NCBI GenBank assembly: GCA_035048485.1
Contig: CM068584.1
Location: forward strand, 63,036,420 to 63,100,419
Length of the DNA stretch: 64,000 bases
DNA from: Pteria penguin
Lineage: Eukaryota > Mollusca > Bivalvia > Pterioida > Pteriidae
Direction of reading: 5' to 3'
Part shown: in pieces, positions 49,674-63,300 of the stretch
How positions within the stretch are numbered: position 1 is the stretch's first letter
Layout: the number at the start of each line of letters is the position of its first letter
Notes under the pieces: model-generated
The model's input: the letters and a program-made list of their open reading frames with translations, nothing else
Told to the model about the DNA's origin: nothing
The model's database searches: none
Translations under genes and position numbers: made by a program

Positions 49674-49701
49674 GCTTTAGTATCTCATTCCTTGTCTTCA
49701 T
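49674..49701 (-). other. Exon-like mini-ORF, copy 3 (decayed)
   Basis: Minus strand: LWMKTRNEILK then GTGAGTAAG, phase 1. Only an internal ATG remains. Next to a SINE that begins at 49,603. Confidence 0.25.
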
Positions 49702-50099
49702 CCACAATGTAAAGCTTTCAGTTTAAATGTAGACAGTTACCAGTGATCTTACATATTTTTCCTCCGGCAATTTCTATATTTAGATTCAGGTTAATTTCAA
49801 TATGTACCCGAGTTATAAGAACGATAATTCTTCATACAAGTTGGGTAAATAAAAAGTATATATTTTACATTTCTATTCAGTTTCCTTTGACGAATGGAAT
49901 TCATACTCGTCTAAATTTTTGTATGTGACTTCGGACAAGGATATCTGTACCGCAGATAGCTAAACTAGATGACATTATCTCGAGAATCATCACAGAGATT
50001 AAGTTGTCAATGTCCTCTGTAATTGTTCATTAAACAATATTTGAATATGAATTCGCCTCTACCTAATGGAATATAGGCATGATGAGGATAGATATTGTG

Positions 50100-52660
50100 T
50101 TGTTTATTATTTTTTTATTTATTTTGTATATCTATAAAATTTGTTAATCCACAAAAGAAAAAAAAATGACTAGTTCAAATTGACGTTAATGACGTCTGAA
50201 TAGCCTAGTGTGTTTGCTGTGTACTGTTATGTACGTTCTATGACATACATTGAAAAGCGAAAGATAACTATGTCTTCGTCATGAAAAAACTCCTTTCTTA
50301 TGAAGAACACTTATGTGAAGTTTTGTCAAGATTTATAGCTAATATACGGATATCATTATCAATGACATTGAAACATAAGATAATGGGTCAAAATTACGTT
50401 TCGTTCGATTGATACCAGTTTTACTGCACATCAAGGTTGTTTCAGAGTGCTGTAGATCTGTATAATGAAAGGAATGACATGAATGAGCCGGCAACAGAAC
50501 TCGCGGCTGGGACTTATGGATCACAACACTGAACACGTGATACACATCCAACAAGTTAGTTTTTATTATACGGTGTTATTAGCTTCTTTTCATAAACGAA
50601 AGACTTGGTACATTTTACATGGAATAAGGCATGATGTTCATTTATATTAATAGCCGGTTCATAGGGATACTGGGAGCCTACTATCAGAGCTCATTAAATA
50701 ATTTTCTAGTTTCTGACTCAAACAGCGGAGAAGAGACATCAATCTCCGAAATACGAATACTGTGTATAAAATTATCAATATTACATGTATCATGCTTTAA
50801 AGTAGTTGTGGCATAGAAGAGTAACAGTTCTTCTGTGACAACAGATAAGCGGCGAACAAGAAAGAAAAGAAATGCTATGCAATTCCTAGTTAGTTTCATG
50901 TGTCTTTTCTATAATATTGACACAAAGGAAAGATGATTTCCGCCTGTGACGGTATATTTGTGTTAAGATACTTCCTGTGAATTGAGCTAAGCTTTTTATG
51001 AAAAAAGTTTAAATTGTTATAATGATAATTAAAACAAAATCAGCAGTAAAATATCATAAAACTAAATGACAATCAAACTCAGACCACTAAACAAACATCA
51101 ACCCAAGATCATTAACTCAGGTCAATAAGTGAACTGAGAAAAAAGGGGGTCAGATCAGATGCCCGGAGAGAGTAAACATCATTCGGTATATATGCAAAGT
51201 TCTTTAGTGGAGATGACTGGAATAGCTCTCAGCTCTGCATATCATTCAGCATTTTAAATATATATTATCAAATGCCATATTGTTAAAAAAAACAGCCTCA
51301 TACAGTTCCGAAAATGTCAAAAATTCAACGCAGTTTTGTATCGAATACAAACCCCCTCCGTTTCCCTACAACAATTATCAGATGACACACACGATGAACA
51401 AAAAATTTTAAAGCAAAATTTTGCACGAACAATTCTGGTTTGCGCTTTTAAACTCTAAAAATGACATGTATCACGCATATTCACGATGATAGATACGATA
51501 ACTAAACCTTTTCATATCATGAATCGAGTTTCTCAAAGGGGCGGATGTTGTAGGTTTTTTCAACGTTCTGGTATTGTGTGTGTATATGCGTGTTTCAATG
51601 CGGCGGATCTGAAGCCCTCTCAACCTCAATCAATAAGATAAAGCATATGGAAAGATGAATATTTGAAGTGAAATGCTTTATAGAAGCGGGAATGTACTTG
51701 CTTACTTTCACCCCGTTTTTAATCAATTGCAAAATTGTATAGTGTGTTCAAGCATGGAATATTACCAACATGAGCTGGTCTTGCTGGTTATTTGCCATTA
51801 AAATTGAAAGAGACTTTGTAAACAGTATTCCCGATGCGTTTATTTCACTAGTAACCAATTCTCACAGGACTATAAAGCCGATGAAGCAATGTTTAATTAG
51901 TCACAATGAAATCACCTTTGCTCCATAGAGTAGAAGAGAAGCATCAGATGTCAGGGATTAGAAAGTGAAAAGTGGAATAATACCGACTTACCTAATATTG
52001 TAAATCACATCAAATTACGTCAAATAACGTAATTTCACGTATATATACCTGTAGACATTACTGATTCTGGATTTATTCAATCATGCAGAGAAACACGAAA
52101 GCATGATAAATTAATTCAGAAATAGAACAGAAATAAATAACTTTTATCAATCGTCCATTATTTGATACTATTCTATATTTCAGAAGACTAAACATCTTCG
52201 ATTTCTTTACTAGAATAGAAAAGAGTTGAAACACCCATTCTCCCTTATTTTTAGAAAGTACCTGGCTCTATGCCTGGTGACTGTAAACATGAAAACATTA
52301 ACGATGGTGTCAGCAATAGGGTTGAAATTTCATGTTATTTTATTTGTTCTGCATTTCTGAAGACTCGACCCTTCCATTTGTTTCCTAAAACTTAATTTAA
52401 AAGGGATCGAAATCTACATTCTTCCCAACTTTCTAAAAGAATGCACATATGCTTTTATCGAATATAAGACAAGATGTGTCAATGAATAGGCTCATTAAAG
52501 ATTACAATCTTGATTTCAATGAGTGAACGTCTCATGAAATGCATACATATATATCGAAGTATCAAGAGAAGAAAATGTATGGTAAAATTTAAAATTAAAT
52601 ATAATAATTAAAACAGAGAGCATTAAATGGTTTCGATTAACCACCCCCCCCCCCCCCCCC
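50100..52660. other. Non-coding stretch without supported genes
   Basis: AT-rich. Short ORFs of 60-71 codons overlap one another on both strands without splice or domain support. Its left part continues the 33.7-33.96 kb repeat homology. Confidence 0.5.
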
Positions 52661-52663
52661 CCT
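52640..52663. repeat. Poly-C run
   Basis: About 20 C in a row beside the 52.67-kb repeat copy. Confidence 0.9.
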
Positions 52664-53214
52664 TATTCTTCACTTCCAGTGCAATAAGTGTTTATCCCTT
52701 ATTTCCGTATCATAACAAACATTATAAAGCACTCTGTGGGTTTGGTCTGTATAAGAATTTGCAATAATTGTTTAGAAGGTAAACACGTTGACGATTTATT
52801 TCTAACCCTGTAGCATTACTATACGATAAGTAGATACTCTCTTGTTCATAGCTAATGCACGAGCCGCGTATCTGTTTACCTTTAAAATTACCTTGTCATA
52901 CAAATATGTCGCATAACTATATAACTTTTTCTCATATATTTTACAATATATTGCAAGTACCTTTTACTAGGCTTCTGATCACCTTTCCAACATTATAATA
53001 TACACATTAAAGGGTAAAAGGATGAGGGAAAAACGAAAATTATCATAATAAAGGATTTTCTTACACAATTTCCCCGAGCTCTAGAAAACGTTCGGAAGCG
53101 AGATAATTCACAGGAATGTGATCTATCTAAAACGATGAAGAGGGTCACACTTTGATAAAATATAGTCAATATTACATAAAAATGATAAAAAGTCAGAGTA
53201 CTTGTTGAAACAAA

Positions 53215-53830
53215 TGGGTGGGGGAGTTAACTAGGACGCTGATGATACCATTGACGTGTGCAGGAGCGGGTGTTGTTACTATGGCACTGATGCCATTGAT
53301 GTATGCCAGGGGAGAGGGGGTTACTATGACACTGATGATATCATTGACGTATGAAGGGGCGGGGTTGTGACGCTGACGATACCATTGACGTATACATGGG
53401 TGCTGTTACTATGACACTAATACCATTAACGTATGCAAGAGGAGGTGGGGTGTTACTATGACACTGATGATACCATTGATGAGTACAGGGGTAGCGGGGT
53501 TGTTACTATGGCACTGATGATGCCATTGACGTATGAAAGGGGAGGAGGGTTACTACGACACTGATGATATCATTGACGTATGCAGGGGGCGGGGTGGTGA
53601 CGCTGATGTACCATTGACGTATACTGTGGTGTTGTTACTATGATTGATGATACCACTGACGTATGCAAGGGGGAAGGGTGGTTGTCACTATGACACTGAT
53701 GATACCATTGAGGGATGCAAGGCGGAGGGGGTGGTTGTCTCTATGACACTGATGATACCATTGAGGGATGCAAGGGGGGAGGGTGGTTGTCACTATGACA
53801 CTGATGATACCATTCAGGGATGCAAAAGGG
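53215..53830. repeat. Minisatellite array 2
   Basis: Units around CACTGATGATACCATTGACGT with interspersed ATGCAGGGGG runs. It has a single copy of the GTACAGGGGTAGCGGGGTTG unit that is expanded in array 3. Confidence 0.9.
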
Positions 53831-55021
53831 GGGATAATATGGTCTCAATATTACCATTCCTTGATACTTAGTAAATTGACACAATTCCAGTTCCATTTAG
53901 AATGTTTGGGCTTAAAATGAAATCATCATACCCCATCCGTTACATGGACAGACACATATCATTAATGATTCAAGACAAACTCGTATTTCCAGACAGGCTA
54001 TGGTGAACAAATGAAAGTTATTATGCCATTAACATTATCCAACCAAATATTAAATGCAAATATGTAATGAGAAATATACAGGGGCCGTGTTCATTGCTTA
54101 TTTTGTTTTCTGTTTTTTGTTTGTTTGTTGTTTTTTTGTTTTTGTTTGTTTTTTTTTTTTGTTCAAGGAAAGTGATTGATAAGTGTATAACACTGACCAC
54201 CATACACATATACTGTGTTACGTAAAAAGCAAACAAAACATCGAACAAGTCATACGTAGCATTATCAGGTGTACAATAAAGCAACAGTAAACTAGTTATC
54301 ATTTCCTTTTATCTATAAAGCAAAAAAAGCTCGGCTGATAAATTGGCCAACCCTCTCCTTAGTAAGTAAGACCATTTCTGTTTCTGCGGGATACTATAAA
54401 ATTAATTACGTAATGCGGATTACTTGTTCTTTAGAAGGCAAAGGAAGGTAACTCTTTCATTTCTATATGCATTGGCATTGACTTGTTCATTATTCATTTG
54501 AAATTGTATATTAAATGAGTAAAGACTAGACAGACAAAGAAATTGGAGAGAAATAACATAAATAATTCAACCTTTTTAATGCGCTATATTAAATTTATGA
54601 AACGGGACGAGGTGATACAAAAGACAAGCTACAGTCTTTTATGTAAGAGAATGGGCCGTAAAATATAGAACATTGGCCGCTTTCTTAATCCTGTAGTGGC
54701 GTAAAAACAATAATTTAATATTATGCCTTAAACCAACGAGAGAGATAAAAGTTTAGGAGGCAAATGAAAAAGAACGAAAAGGAAAGGGGAAAAAGAAATA
54801 TAGGATGGTAATATAATGTCAACAATTGTACTGTTCTTTTTACAATAATTTTACGGTCCTTTCTCCCCATTTTAAAGTCAATTTCGTTTTATTTATTATG
54901 TTGAGATGATGTGCGTAGCTTTGATAAGTTTTCCTTTAGGGTACTAATGTCTATATGAGAATGATGTCAGTTGTAAAATACTTTATAGATTAAACATAGA
55001 GGTGTAATACTATTAGGCATA

Positions 55022-55330
55022 GAAATGCTACTACCACCGCTATCCTACAAGTACCTGTTCTTCTTCCACAACAACAACAACTACTACACTAATATAACCA
55101 ATACTCCTCGTACCTTGTCTACTTTTGATCCTACATACTTGCACTGCTGCTTCAATATTGCTAGTTCCACTACCACTACCAATACAACTAACACTATTCT
55201 ACTACTCCTAATTTTACTACCCGTAGCTGTATAACTACCACTACATTAACTACTACTACTATTACTTCTGCCGCCAGTTTAATGTTTATTATAGTAATAC
55301 TACAACAAATACTGCTCACCCTTCTACTTT
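55022..55330. repeat. Imperfect CTA/CAA triplet-rich tract, copy 1
   Basis: Dense CTACTA, CAACAA and ACTACC triplets. The minus-strand Val-rich frame over it is a repeat artefact. Repeated at 62,388-62,720. Confidence 0.85.
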
Positions 55331-55842
55331 TCTTTCTCCAGTTCCTCCCCCTACTAACACTACTCTTACCAACACGTCTCCCCATCCTCCTAATTGTGGG
55401 CTTCTGGTTTAAATCATTATTCAAGGAACACTTTTACATAATTCTGTTTTAGAAGTCTAACTCCCCACCTTAATCTATTATTACGTCAACACTATAATCA
55501 CCCTTTTATCCCTTCCATTTCTGGAAATGTGTCCTGATACCGTAACGATAATAAGTATGTACTGAATCATGTAAGGAGGCATGTCAACACACAAGATGTT
55601 TCATGATAAATTTCAAACATCATTGGACCTGATGACCTCATATTTCGAAACGGATTATGATCGAAAGATGAAAGTAATAATGCATTCTTAATTAGCAATA
55701 TATAAAGTGAAGGGGGCTGTCTACGGCAGAATGTAGAATGTGATACCATCACCCCGAGTGAAACAAGGAATGTTTTAATTGATGGCTTCCTTCCTTCACT
55801 TTAATACCCCATTGATTTCGTTTCTCTTTATGTATTATTCTA

Positions 55843-55905
55843 ACCGGTGTGGCCTAGTGACTAAGGTGCTGGACTCGTGATAGAGAGGTCAACTTGTACC
55901 ATCGC
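55843..55905 (+). repeat. SINE head fragment, copy 1
   Basis: ACCGGTGTGGCCTAGTGACT with AAGGTGCTGGACTCGTGATA gives the tRNA-like A-box part only; the body is missing. Duplicated at 63,238. Confidence 0.65.
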
Positions 55906-57379
55906 TTAACAATTACCATCATTACATTTTCGCAGGGGTACAATAAAGTGGATTACACTTTATTTATTTCCTTTACAAGACAAAGGAAGGTAACTCCTAT
56001 TTACTTCATATACAGTTGAATTTTTTGTAATATTTTCAGTGTTTATATGACTATTACCGTATTTTATGTGCATGTCTTTGGTAATTTGTATCATAGAGAC
56101 TGGTCAGATGTCCTTTGTCCTCTCTTTCATCATGAAATCTATTTATTCTACATTACTAAATCTTTTAAATGAATCCGAATTTAATTCTCAATTATTTTTG
56201 GGGGAATAAGACTATTATTATTATCCATTTACCCAAATACAGAACATTCTCTACTATCACAATCCTATTGTGGCATTAAAAGAATTAGGATATATATGTT
56301 TCTAGCAGCAAACCAGCAAAGAGAGAGAAAAAAAGAGAGACAGAGGAGGAGGAGAAGATTTGGGAAACAAAGAATGCGAGAAATGGGGTAAAATACAAAT
56401 GTATAAAAGTGATATAAGTTCCACACATTTACAGATTTTCCACATCATTTAAAAGCTTTTTCCATAATATACTACTTACACTTAGTAGCATCTACTTATG
56501 CCAATGTATGTTTTAGACATTCTCAAAAGTCACAGTGTTACTTCCTTCACTTTCATTCCGTTGTGCTTTATGTGAACGACATATCTATGTGTAATACTGC
56601 AGTAAAGGCTCGTTTTAATCTATTTTACATATACGGATTAGTAAAATCAACAAAACAGATTTAAAAGCTATATGCCAGAATCAACATATTGCGGACGCCT
56701 TTGTCTTGGATCCTCTATGGTCATTTGGCGGTTCAACGAAAGTGACTTTTATGTACATCACAACGACTGTGATAAGCCCATTTTATTTTCCAGTAGCCTC
56801 ACAACGTCTCACAAAAAGCCATTTTAAAGCAGTTAACTTTTTACTTTATGTATAAGATGGAATGGAATTAAAGTATGTGATACTCGGTCCTCAGTCAGCT
56901 CCGCTCATACATTGGTCAACTCGATCCGACGCTTAGCAACATCGACCACTACACTTTCTGCATGGGGCATTATTATATCAAATACATAACGTGGATTATG
57001 CTTTGTTCTAATCCTTTATAAGGGAAATAAACATGACTCTTTTATGCTTCGTCATGTAAGAAGCTAAATGTTTTATGTATAGGGATCGAGTTTTGCATTA
57101 CTCTTTGGAACTGTACATTAATACATATTGGTTAATTAAAAGACAGAGGGGAGGAGGGATTTGGTTTGAGAGAAAATGGAAAAAGAATAAGAGAAGGTGG
57201 AAATAAAAACGTATTAGAATAATATACTTTCAACACTTTTACAGATTTTTTTCACCATTGTAGGTTCATTTTTACTTTCTCTATTCGTGACCAGGATTCA
57301 GTTCTTCCTTGCTTCAGGCTGAAATCAATGCTTCTTTTTTACACTGGGATTTTATTCAACATTGCAAGTGATGACCGTA

Positions 57380-57425
57380 TTCAGTGGCGGACCCAGGACC
57401 TCCGAAAAAAAGAGGGAGGGGCACG
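57380..57425 (+). mobile_element. hAT-like terminus
   Basis: TTCAGTGGCGGACCCAGGAC then CTCCGAAAAAAAGAGGGAGG matches the terminus at 38,856 in the other orientation. The opposite end was not found. Confidence 0.45.
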
Positions 57426-57752
57426 AACATTCAAGAGAATCAGCATAACCTAAATTTCTCTGCCTATTTAGAAGCCAAATGTGGAGTTTCATTCGAGTGT
57501 TTCCAAACATATATGCCTTGTAAATGTTTTCCAAAAGGTGTTCCCTAAATCCATCACTAAAATTTCATAACCCATAACTCCTGTATGAAACGGGTAATGT
57601 AAGGTATTTATTTAGAAAATGAAAGGTTGCAGCTTCTAGTTCCACAGGTATGTTTTAGGAATCCCCTCTTGGCATGTAATAATATTGTGACAGTAACTAT
57701 TACATGCATATTGGCTTGTGTATGACAAAGTACTTCCTTTGTAATCATTTAC

Positions 57753-57985
57753 GTTTATGACTAGTGAATGAGGTGCACGGCTTTGTATTTGAGTCCCGCA
57801 CTGGACGCACAGGTGTGCTGTCTTTCTGATGACACAATTAAAATCGAGCTCCTGTGTGACGGTAGGCGTGGTACGTAAAAGACCCCTTAAGCAATGCTTA
57901 AGATGGATCGATCGCAAAGGAATACATTTCTATGCAATGCATCAGGCAGATGCCGTCACGTGAAATAATAATAATATAAAACAAT
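57753..57985 (+). mobile_element. tRNA-derived SINE, 5' eroded
   Basis: CTAGTGAATGAGGTGC, TTTGAGTCCCGCACTGG, GTGGTACGTAAAAGACCCCT and GCATCAGGCAGATGCCGTCA follow the family order. It has lost the start of its head. Confidence 0.85.
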
Positions 57986-59359
57986 CATTAATCGATCCAT
58001 CTTTTATAGTAAGATGTATATTCAGTATTGGACAGATAATGATTCAGTTAAGATGTTGTTGATATCATCTGTGTTCTACGTGTAAATACCTTCAAGGCAA
58101 AAAATTCTGAGCTGAAACCATTTCTAAAATTGGCGAGGGGCTGGAGCAAACCTTGAAAGAGAAATACATGAGCGGTGGAATGTGATAATTGATATTGTGA
58201 TAGTTACCATCGCATAGGCTCAGCTATGACAACGATCTCCTTTTTATCAGTCTCCTCTGTAAATCTCTTAACCTTTTCCCATAGGTACAGCATTCCTTTA
58301 CAGTAAGTAGAATATTAAATATTGGTCAATTATTGGCTCAATTATAGTGGTGAAGACCTGTAAGAAATTCTTATTTGAAATCATTTCAACGGTGGAGAGA
58401 GAGAGGAGAGGGGGAGACTTGATCTCCGTTGCATACGTTGTGACGTGGTCAACAAACACATTCATTCTTTGTTTATCTTACAAGTGGTTTTTAGTATAAT
58501 TAACACAAACATTTACAAGCCACCTGCCAGGTTCAACATACTGAGGACATAATTTCCTTGGGTCTTTTGTGGTAATTTGGTAGTTCAACGGAATGACTTT
58601 TAAGTGCATAACAGAAATTGTGATAGAGAAATATTTCCTAGAAAATGAATGAGAAATTCATACGTTTTCCTATGCCGCTATTTCTCCCTGAGTATTAAAA
58701 GACAGGATTTATAGTACCTTATTGTCTGCTGTTAAGTCAGCTAGGCCCATGGTTTGATCAGCTTGAACCATTGCCTAGGAATGAAGGCCATAAATATTTG
58801 TAGGGGCATTATAAATCAAATACACAATTATGAGTATACAAAGAAAGGTAACTCTTATCTCCTCAAGTGTAAACATTATATATTATATTGTAGTAAATCT
58901 TTTAAATCAAACGGAATTAAGGTTTACATTATTCAAGGAACTTGTATTTTCCTTAAATCTCTACAATAATTTTTAAATTAAACGAGAAATTGCCTTTCAG
59001 ATAACTGACAGTGATACACATATACTTTGATAAAAAACAAATGCACGTATCATGTATACGTTTTCGTTTGAAGCATACAGCGACTGTAAACTAATTACCG
59101 TCGTCTTTTGAATACTATAACAAATAGAATTTAGTTGAGAGTATGGTCTACTGGGTCATTGATCCGGTTGACCCATGTACTCGTAATGATGGCAAATCTC
59201 AATATATAGAATATAACAGTATATAGATATAGATATATTTCCTGTAGTTATATTATAAAATCAAGTAAATAATTTGCGGTTCCAACATAAATTTTTAATT
59301 ATTTACAAGGGAAAAATAGGGCACCGCTAACAGGTTAATGATACGCCCGCATCATGTTT

Positions 59360-59640
59360 TAATATGGTCTACAAGCCACATCCTTTCATATGACAACATT
59401 AAAAGTTTTGTTCCCACTATAGATATGAAGTAGAACCCCGGACAAGCTTTTCCGACCCCGCCCATTTTCCTCCAGCCAAGGGGCCTGACCCCAACATAGA
59501 AACCCACATGCACAACTACAAGCCACACCACTTCATGACAGCGTCAAAAGTTTTGTTCCCCCTTTAGTTAAAGAGAAGCCCGGACAAGCTTTTCGACTAG
59601 CCCATTTTCCCTACCCACAATAGCCTCTCCCCTTTGTTAA
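59360..59640. repeat. Local tandem duplication, about 140-bp unit
   Basis: CTACAAGCCACA...AAAAGTTTTGTTCCC...CCCGGACAAGCTTTTC...GCCCATTTTCC occurs twice in a row just left of duplication copy 2. Confidence 0.75.
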
Positions 59641-60079
59641 AATATGGTCAATATTAAATTAAAATGATAAAAAGTCAGAGTACATGTTGAAACAAATGTT
59701 CTATAATTACTTTCGTTGCCGTGCCATTACGTCTTTTTTAAACTAATCCAAGTGTATATATCTGTCTCCGATATATGTGTCCCAGGAAGTGCACAAGGAT
59801 TGTATATATTTATTGAGACGAAGGAGAGGGGACGTCAAAAACACGAACTTACGCGAAGCCTCCCTCCAACTGTCATACACCTTCAGATGATACTTTCTAT
59901 CTATAAAATTGATGATTTTACAACTCTCCACTGAACCTATAATCCCTGGTCTCCGCTTTGGAACCTATTCAAATAAGACTAGTAATATATGTTCGCGTAC
60001 TTTGTCTGAATTGAGTTGAGCTCTTTGTTATAACATAATATCGGATGACTTATGACGTTCAACATACCACGGACATAAG

Positions 60080-61135
60080 AGGGTGGGGGAGTTAACTATG
60101 ACGTTGATGATACTATTGAAGTATGCAGGTGCGGAGTTTGTTACTATGGCACTGATGCCATTGACGTATGCCAGGGGAGGGGGTTACTATGACATTGATA
60201 TCATTGACGTATGAAGGGGCGGACTTGTGTCGCTGACGATATCATTGACGTATACAGGGGTGCTGTTACTATGACACTGATAATACCATTGACGTATGCA
60301 AGAGGAGGTGGGGTGTTACTATGACACTGATGATACCATTGATGTGTACAGGGGTAGCGGGGCTGTTACTATGGTACTGATGATGCCATTGATGTGTACA
60401 GGGGTAGCGGGGTTGTTACTATGGCACTGATGATGCCATTGATGTGTACAGGGGTAGTGGGGTTGTTACTATGACACTGATGATGCCATTGATGTGTACA
60501 GGGGTAGCGGGGTTGTTACTATGGCACTGATGATGCCATTGATGTGTACAGGGGTAGCGGGGTTGTTACTATGGTACTGATGATGCCATTGATGTGTACA
60601 GGGGTAGTGGGGTTGTTACTATGGCACTGATGATGCCATTGATGTGTACAGAGGTAGCGGGGTTGTTACTATGGCACTGATGATGCCATTGATGTGTACA
60701 GGGGTAGCGGGGTTGTTACTATGGCACTGATGATGCCATTGATTTGTACAGGGGTAGCGGGATTGTTACTATGGCACTGATGATGCCATTGATGTGTACA
60801 GGGGTAGCGGGATTGTTACTATGGCACTGATGATGCCATTGATGTGTACAGGGGTAGTGGGGTTGTTACTATGGCACTGATAATGCCATTGATGTGTACA
60901 GGGGTAGCGGGGTTATTACTATGGCACTAAGACGTATGCCAGGGGAGTGTGGTTACTACGACACTGATGATATCATTGACGTATGCAGGGGGCGGGGTGG
61001 TGACGCTGATGTACCATTGACGTATACTGTGGTGTTGTTACTATGATTGATGATACCACTGACGTATGCAAGGGGGGAGGGTGGTTGTCACTATGACACT
61101 GATGATACCATTGAGGGATGCAAAAGGGGGGATAA
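60080..61135. repeat. Minisatellite array 3 with an expanded 50-bp core
   Basis: The core at about 60,341-60,940 holds 12 copies of an exact 50-base unit (GATGTGTACAGGGGTAGCGG then GGTTGTTACTATGGCACTGA then TGATGCCATT) with few substitutions. The flanks match array 2. Confidence 0.96.
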
Positions 61136-61388
61136 TATGGTTTCAATATTACCATTCCTTAATATTTCGTAAACTGACACAATTCCAGTTCCATTTAAAA
61201 TGTTTGGGCTTAAAATGAAATCATCATACCCCATCCGTTACACGGACAGACACACATCATTAATGATTCAAGACAAACTTGTATTTCCAGACAGGCTATG
61301 GTGAATAAATGAAAGTTATGCCATTAACATTATCCAACCAAATATTAAATGCAAATATGTTATGAGAAATACACAGGGCCCGTGTTTT

Positions 61389-61430
61389 TCGGTTTTTTTT
61401 TTTTTTTTTTTTTTTTGGGGGGGGGGGGGT
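61389..61430. repeat. Poly-T/poly-G junction
   Basis: About 23 T followed directly by about 12 G. The copy-1 position (54,115-54,165) is a TTTG-rich tract instead. Confidence 0.9.
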
Positions 61431-62387
61431 TTAAAGTGTTAATTATAGCTCCACGTTTCAAAGAAAGTGATTGATAAGTGTATAAAACTGACCGCGATAC
61501 ACATATAGTGTTACGTAAAAAGCCAACCAAACATTGAACAAGTTCCATGCGTACGTTTTCTTTAAGTAGCATCACCAGGTGTACAATAAAGCAACAGTAA
61601 ACTAGTTATCATTTCCATTTAAAAAAATAAATAAATAAAACACGTATGGAATTAAAGCATGTGATCCTTTTTCAGCTCGGCTGTTAAATTGGCCAACTCT
61701 CTCCTTCGCTTAGTAAGTAAGACCATTTCTGTTTCTGCAGGGATACTATAAAATTAATTACGTAATGCGGATAACATTTTACTTGTTCTTTAGAAGGCAA
61801 AGGAAGGTAACTCTTTCCTTTTTATATGCATTGGCATTGACTTGTTCATTATTCATTTAAAATTGTATATTAATGAGTAAAGACTAGATAGACAAAGAAA
61901 TTGGAGAGAAATAACATAATTAATTCAACCTTTCTCATGCGCTATATTAAATTTATGAAACGGGACGAGGTGATACGAAGGACAAGCTACAGTCTTTTAT
62001 GTAAGAGAATGGGCCCTAAAATATAGAACATTGGCCGTTTTCTTAATCCTGTAGTGGCGTTAAAACAATAATTTAATATTATGCCTTAAAACAACGAGAG
62101 AGATAAAAGTTTAGGAGGCAAAAGAAAAAGAACGAGAAAAAAAAAGGGGGACAAACAAATGTAGGAGGGTAATATAATGTCGATAACTGAACAGTCTTTT
62201 TACAATAATTTTACGGTCCTTCCTCCCCATTTTAAAGTCAATTTCGTTCGTTTTATTTATCATATTGAGATGATGTGCGTGGCTTTGATAAGTTTTCCAT
62301 TAGGGTACTAATGTTTATATGAGAATGATGTCAGTTGTAAAATACTTTATCGATTAAACATAGAGGTGTAATACTATTAGGCATAGA

Positions 62388-62720
62388 AATGCTATTACCA
62401 CCGCTATCCTACTCCCACTACCTTATTACTACTACTGCCCGTACAAGTACCTCTTCTTCTTCCACAACAACAACTACTACTACACTAGTATAACCAATAC
62501 TCCTCGTACCTCGTCTACTTTTGTTCCTACATACTTGCACTGCTGCTTCAATATTTCTAGCTCTACTACTACTACCAATACAACTAACACTATTCTACTG
62601 CTCCTAATTTTACTACCCGCTGCTGTATAACTACCACTACATCAACTACTACTACTATTACTTCTACCGCCAGTTTAATGTTTATTATAGTAATACTACA
62701 ACAGATACTGCTCCCCCTTC
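62388..62720. repeat. Imperfect CTA/CAA triplet-rich tract, copy 2
   Basis: Second copy of the 55,022-55,330 tract, with a few extra triplets. Confidence 0.85.
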
Positions 62721-63237
62721 TACTTTTCTTTCTCCAGTTCCTCCCCCTACTAACACTACTCTTACCAACACGTCTCCTCATCCTCCTAATTGTGAGCTTC
62801 TGGTTTAAATCATTATTCAAGGAACACTTTTACATAACTATATTTTAAAAGTCTGACTCCCCACCTTACTCTATTATTACGTCAACACTATAATCCCTCT
62901 TTTATCCCTTCCATTTCTGGAAATGTGTCCTGATACTGTAACGATAATAAGTATGTACTGAATCATGTAAGGAGACATGTCAACACACAAGATGTTTCAT
63001 GATAAATTTCAAACAACATTGGATCCGATGACCTCATATTTCGAAACGGATTATGATCGAAAGATGAAAGTTATAATGCATTCTTAATTAGCAATATATA
63101 AAGTGAAGTGGACTGTCTATGGCGGAATGTAGAATGTGATACCATCACTCCGAGTTAAACAAGGAATGTTTTAATTTGATGGCTTCCTTCCTTCACTTTA
63201 ATACCCCATTGATTTCGTTTCTCTTTATGTATTATTC

Positions 63238-63300
63238 AAACCGGTGTGGCCTAGTGGATAAGGTGCTGGACTCGTGATAGAGAGGTCAACTTGTACCATC
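63238..63300 (+). repeat. SINE head fragment, copy 2
   Basis: Same truncated head as at 55,843, here with GTGGCCTAGTGGATAAGGTG intact. Confidence 0.65.

Larger units (their letters stand above)
53150..56600. repeat. Direct segmental duplication, copy 1
   Basis: Nearly identical to about 59,640-64,000: the same order of minisatellite, CTA-rich tract (55,022-55,330), SINE head (55,843) and flanks. The spacing is about 7,395 bases right of the minisatellite and about 6,870 at its left edge, the difference being due to array length. A 390-base segment (59,700-60,080) is absent from this copy. Confidence 0.9.

Noticed and set aside
55194..55424. Val-rich minus-strand ORF (also at 62,590-62,820)
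   Set aside because: It follows the CTA/CAA triplet-rich tract; its presence in both duplicates only reflects the recent duplication.
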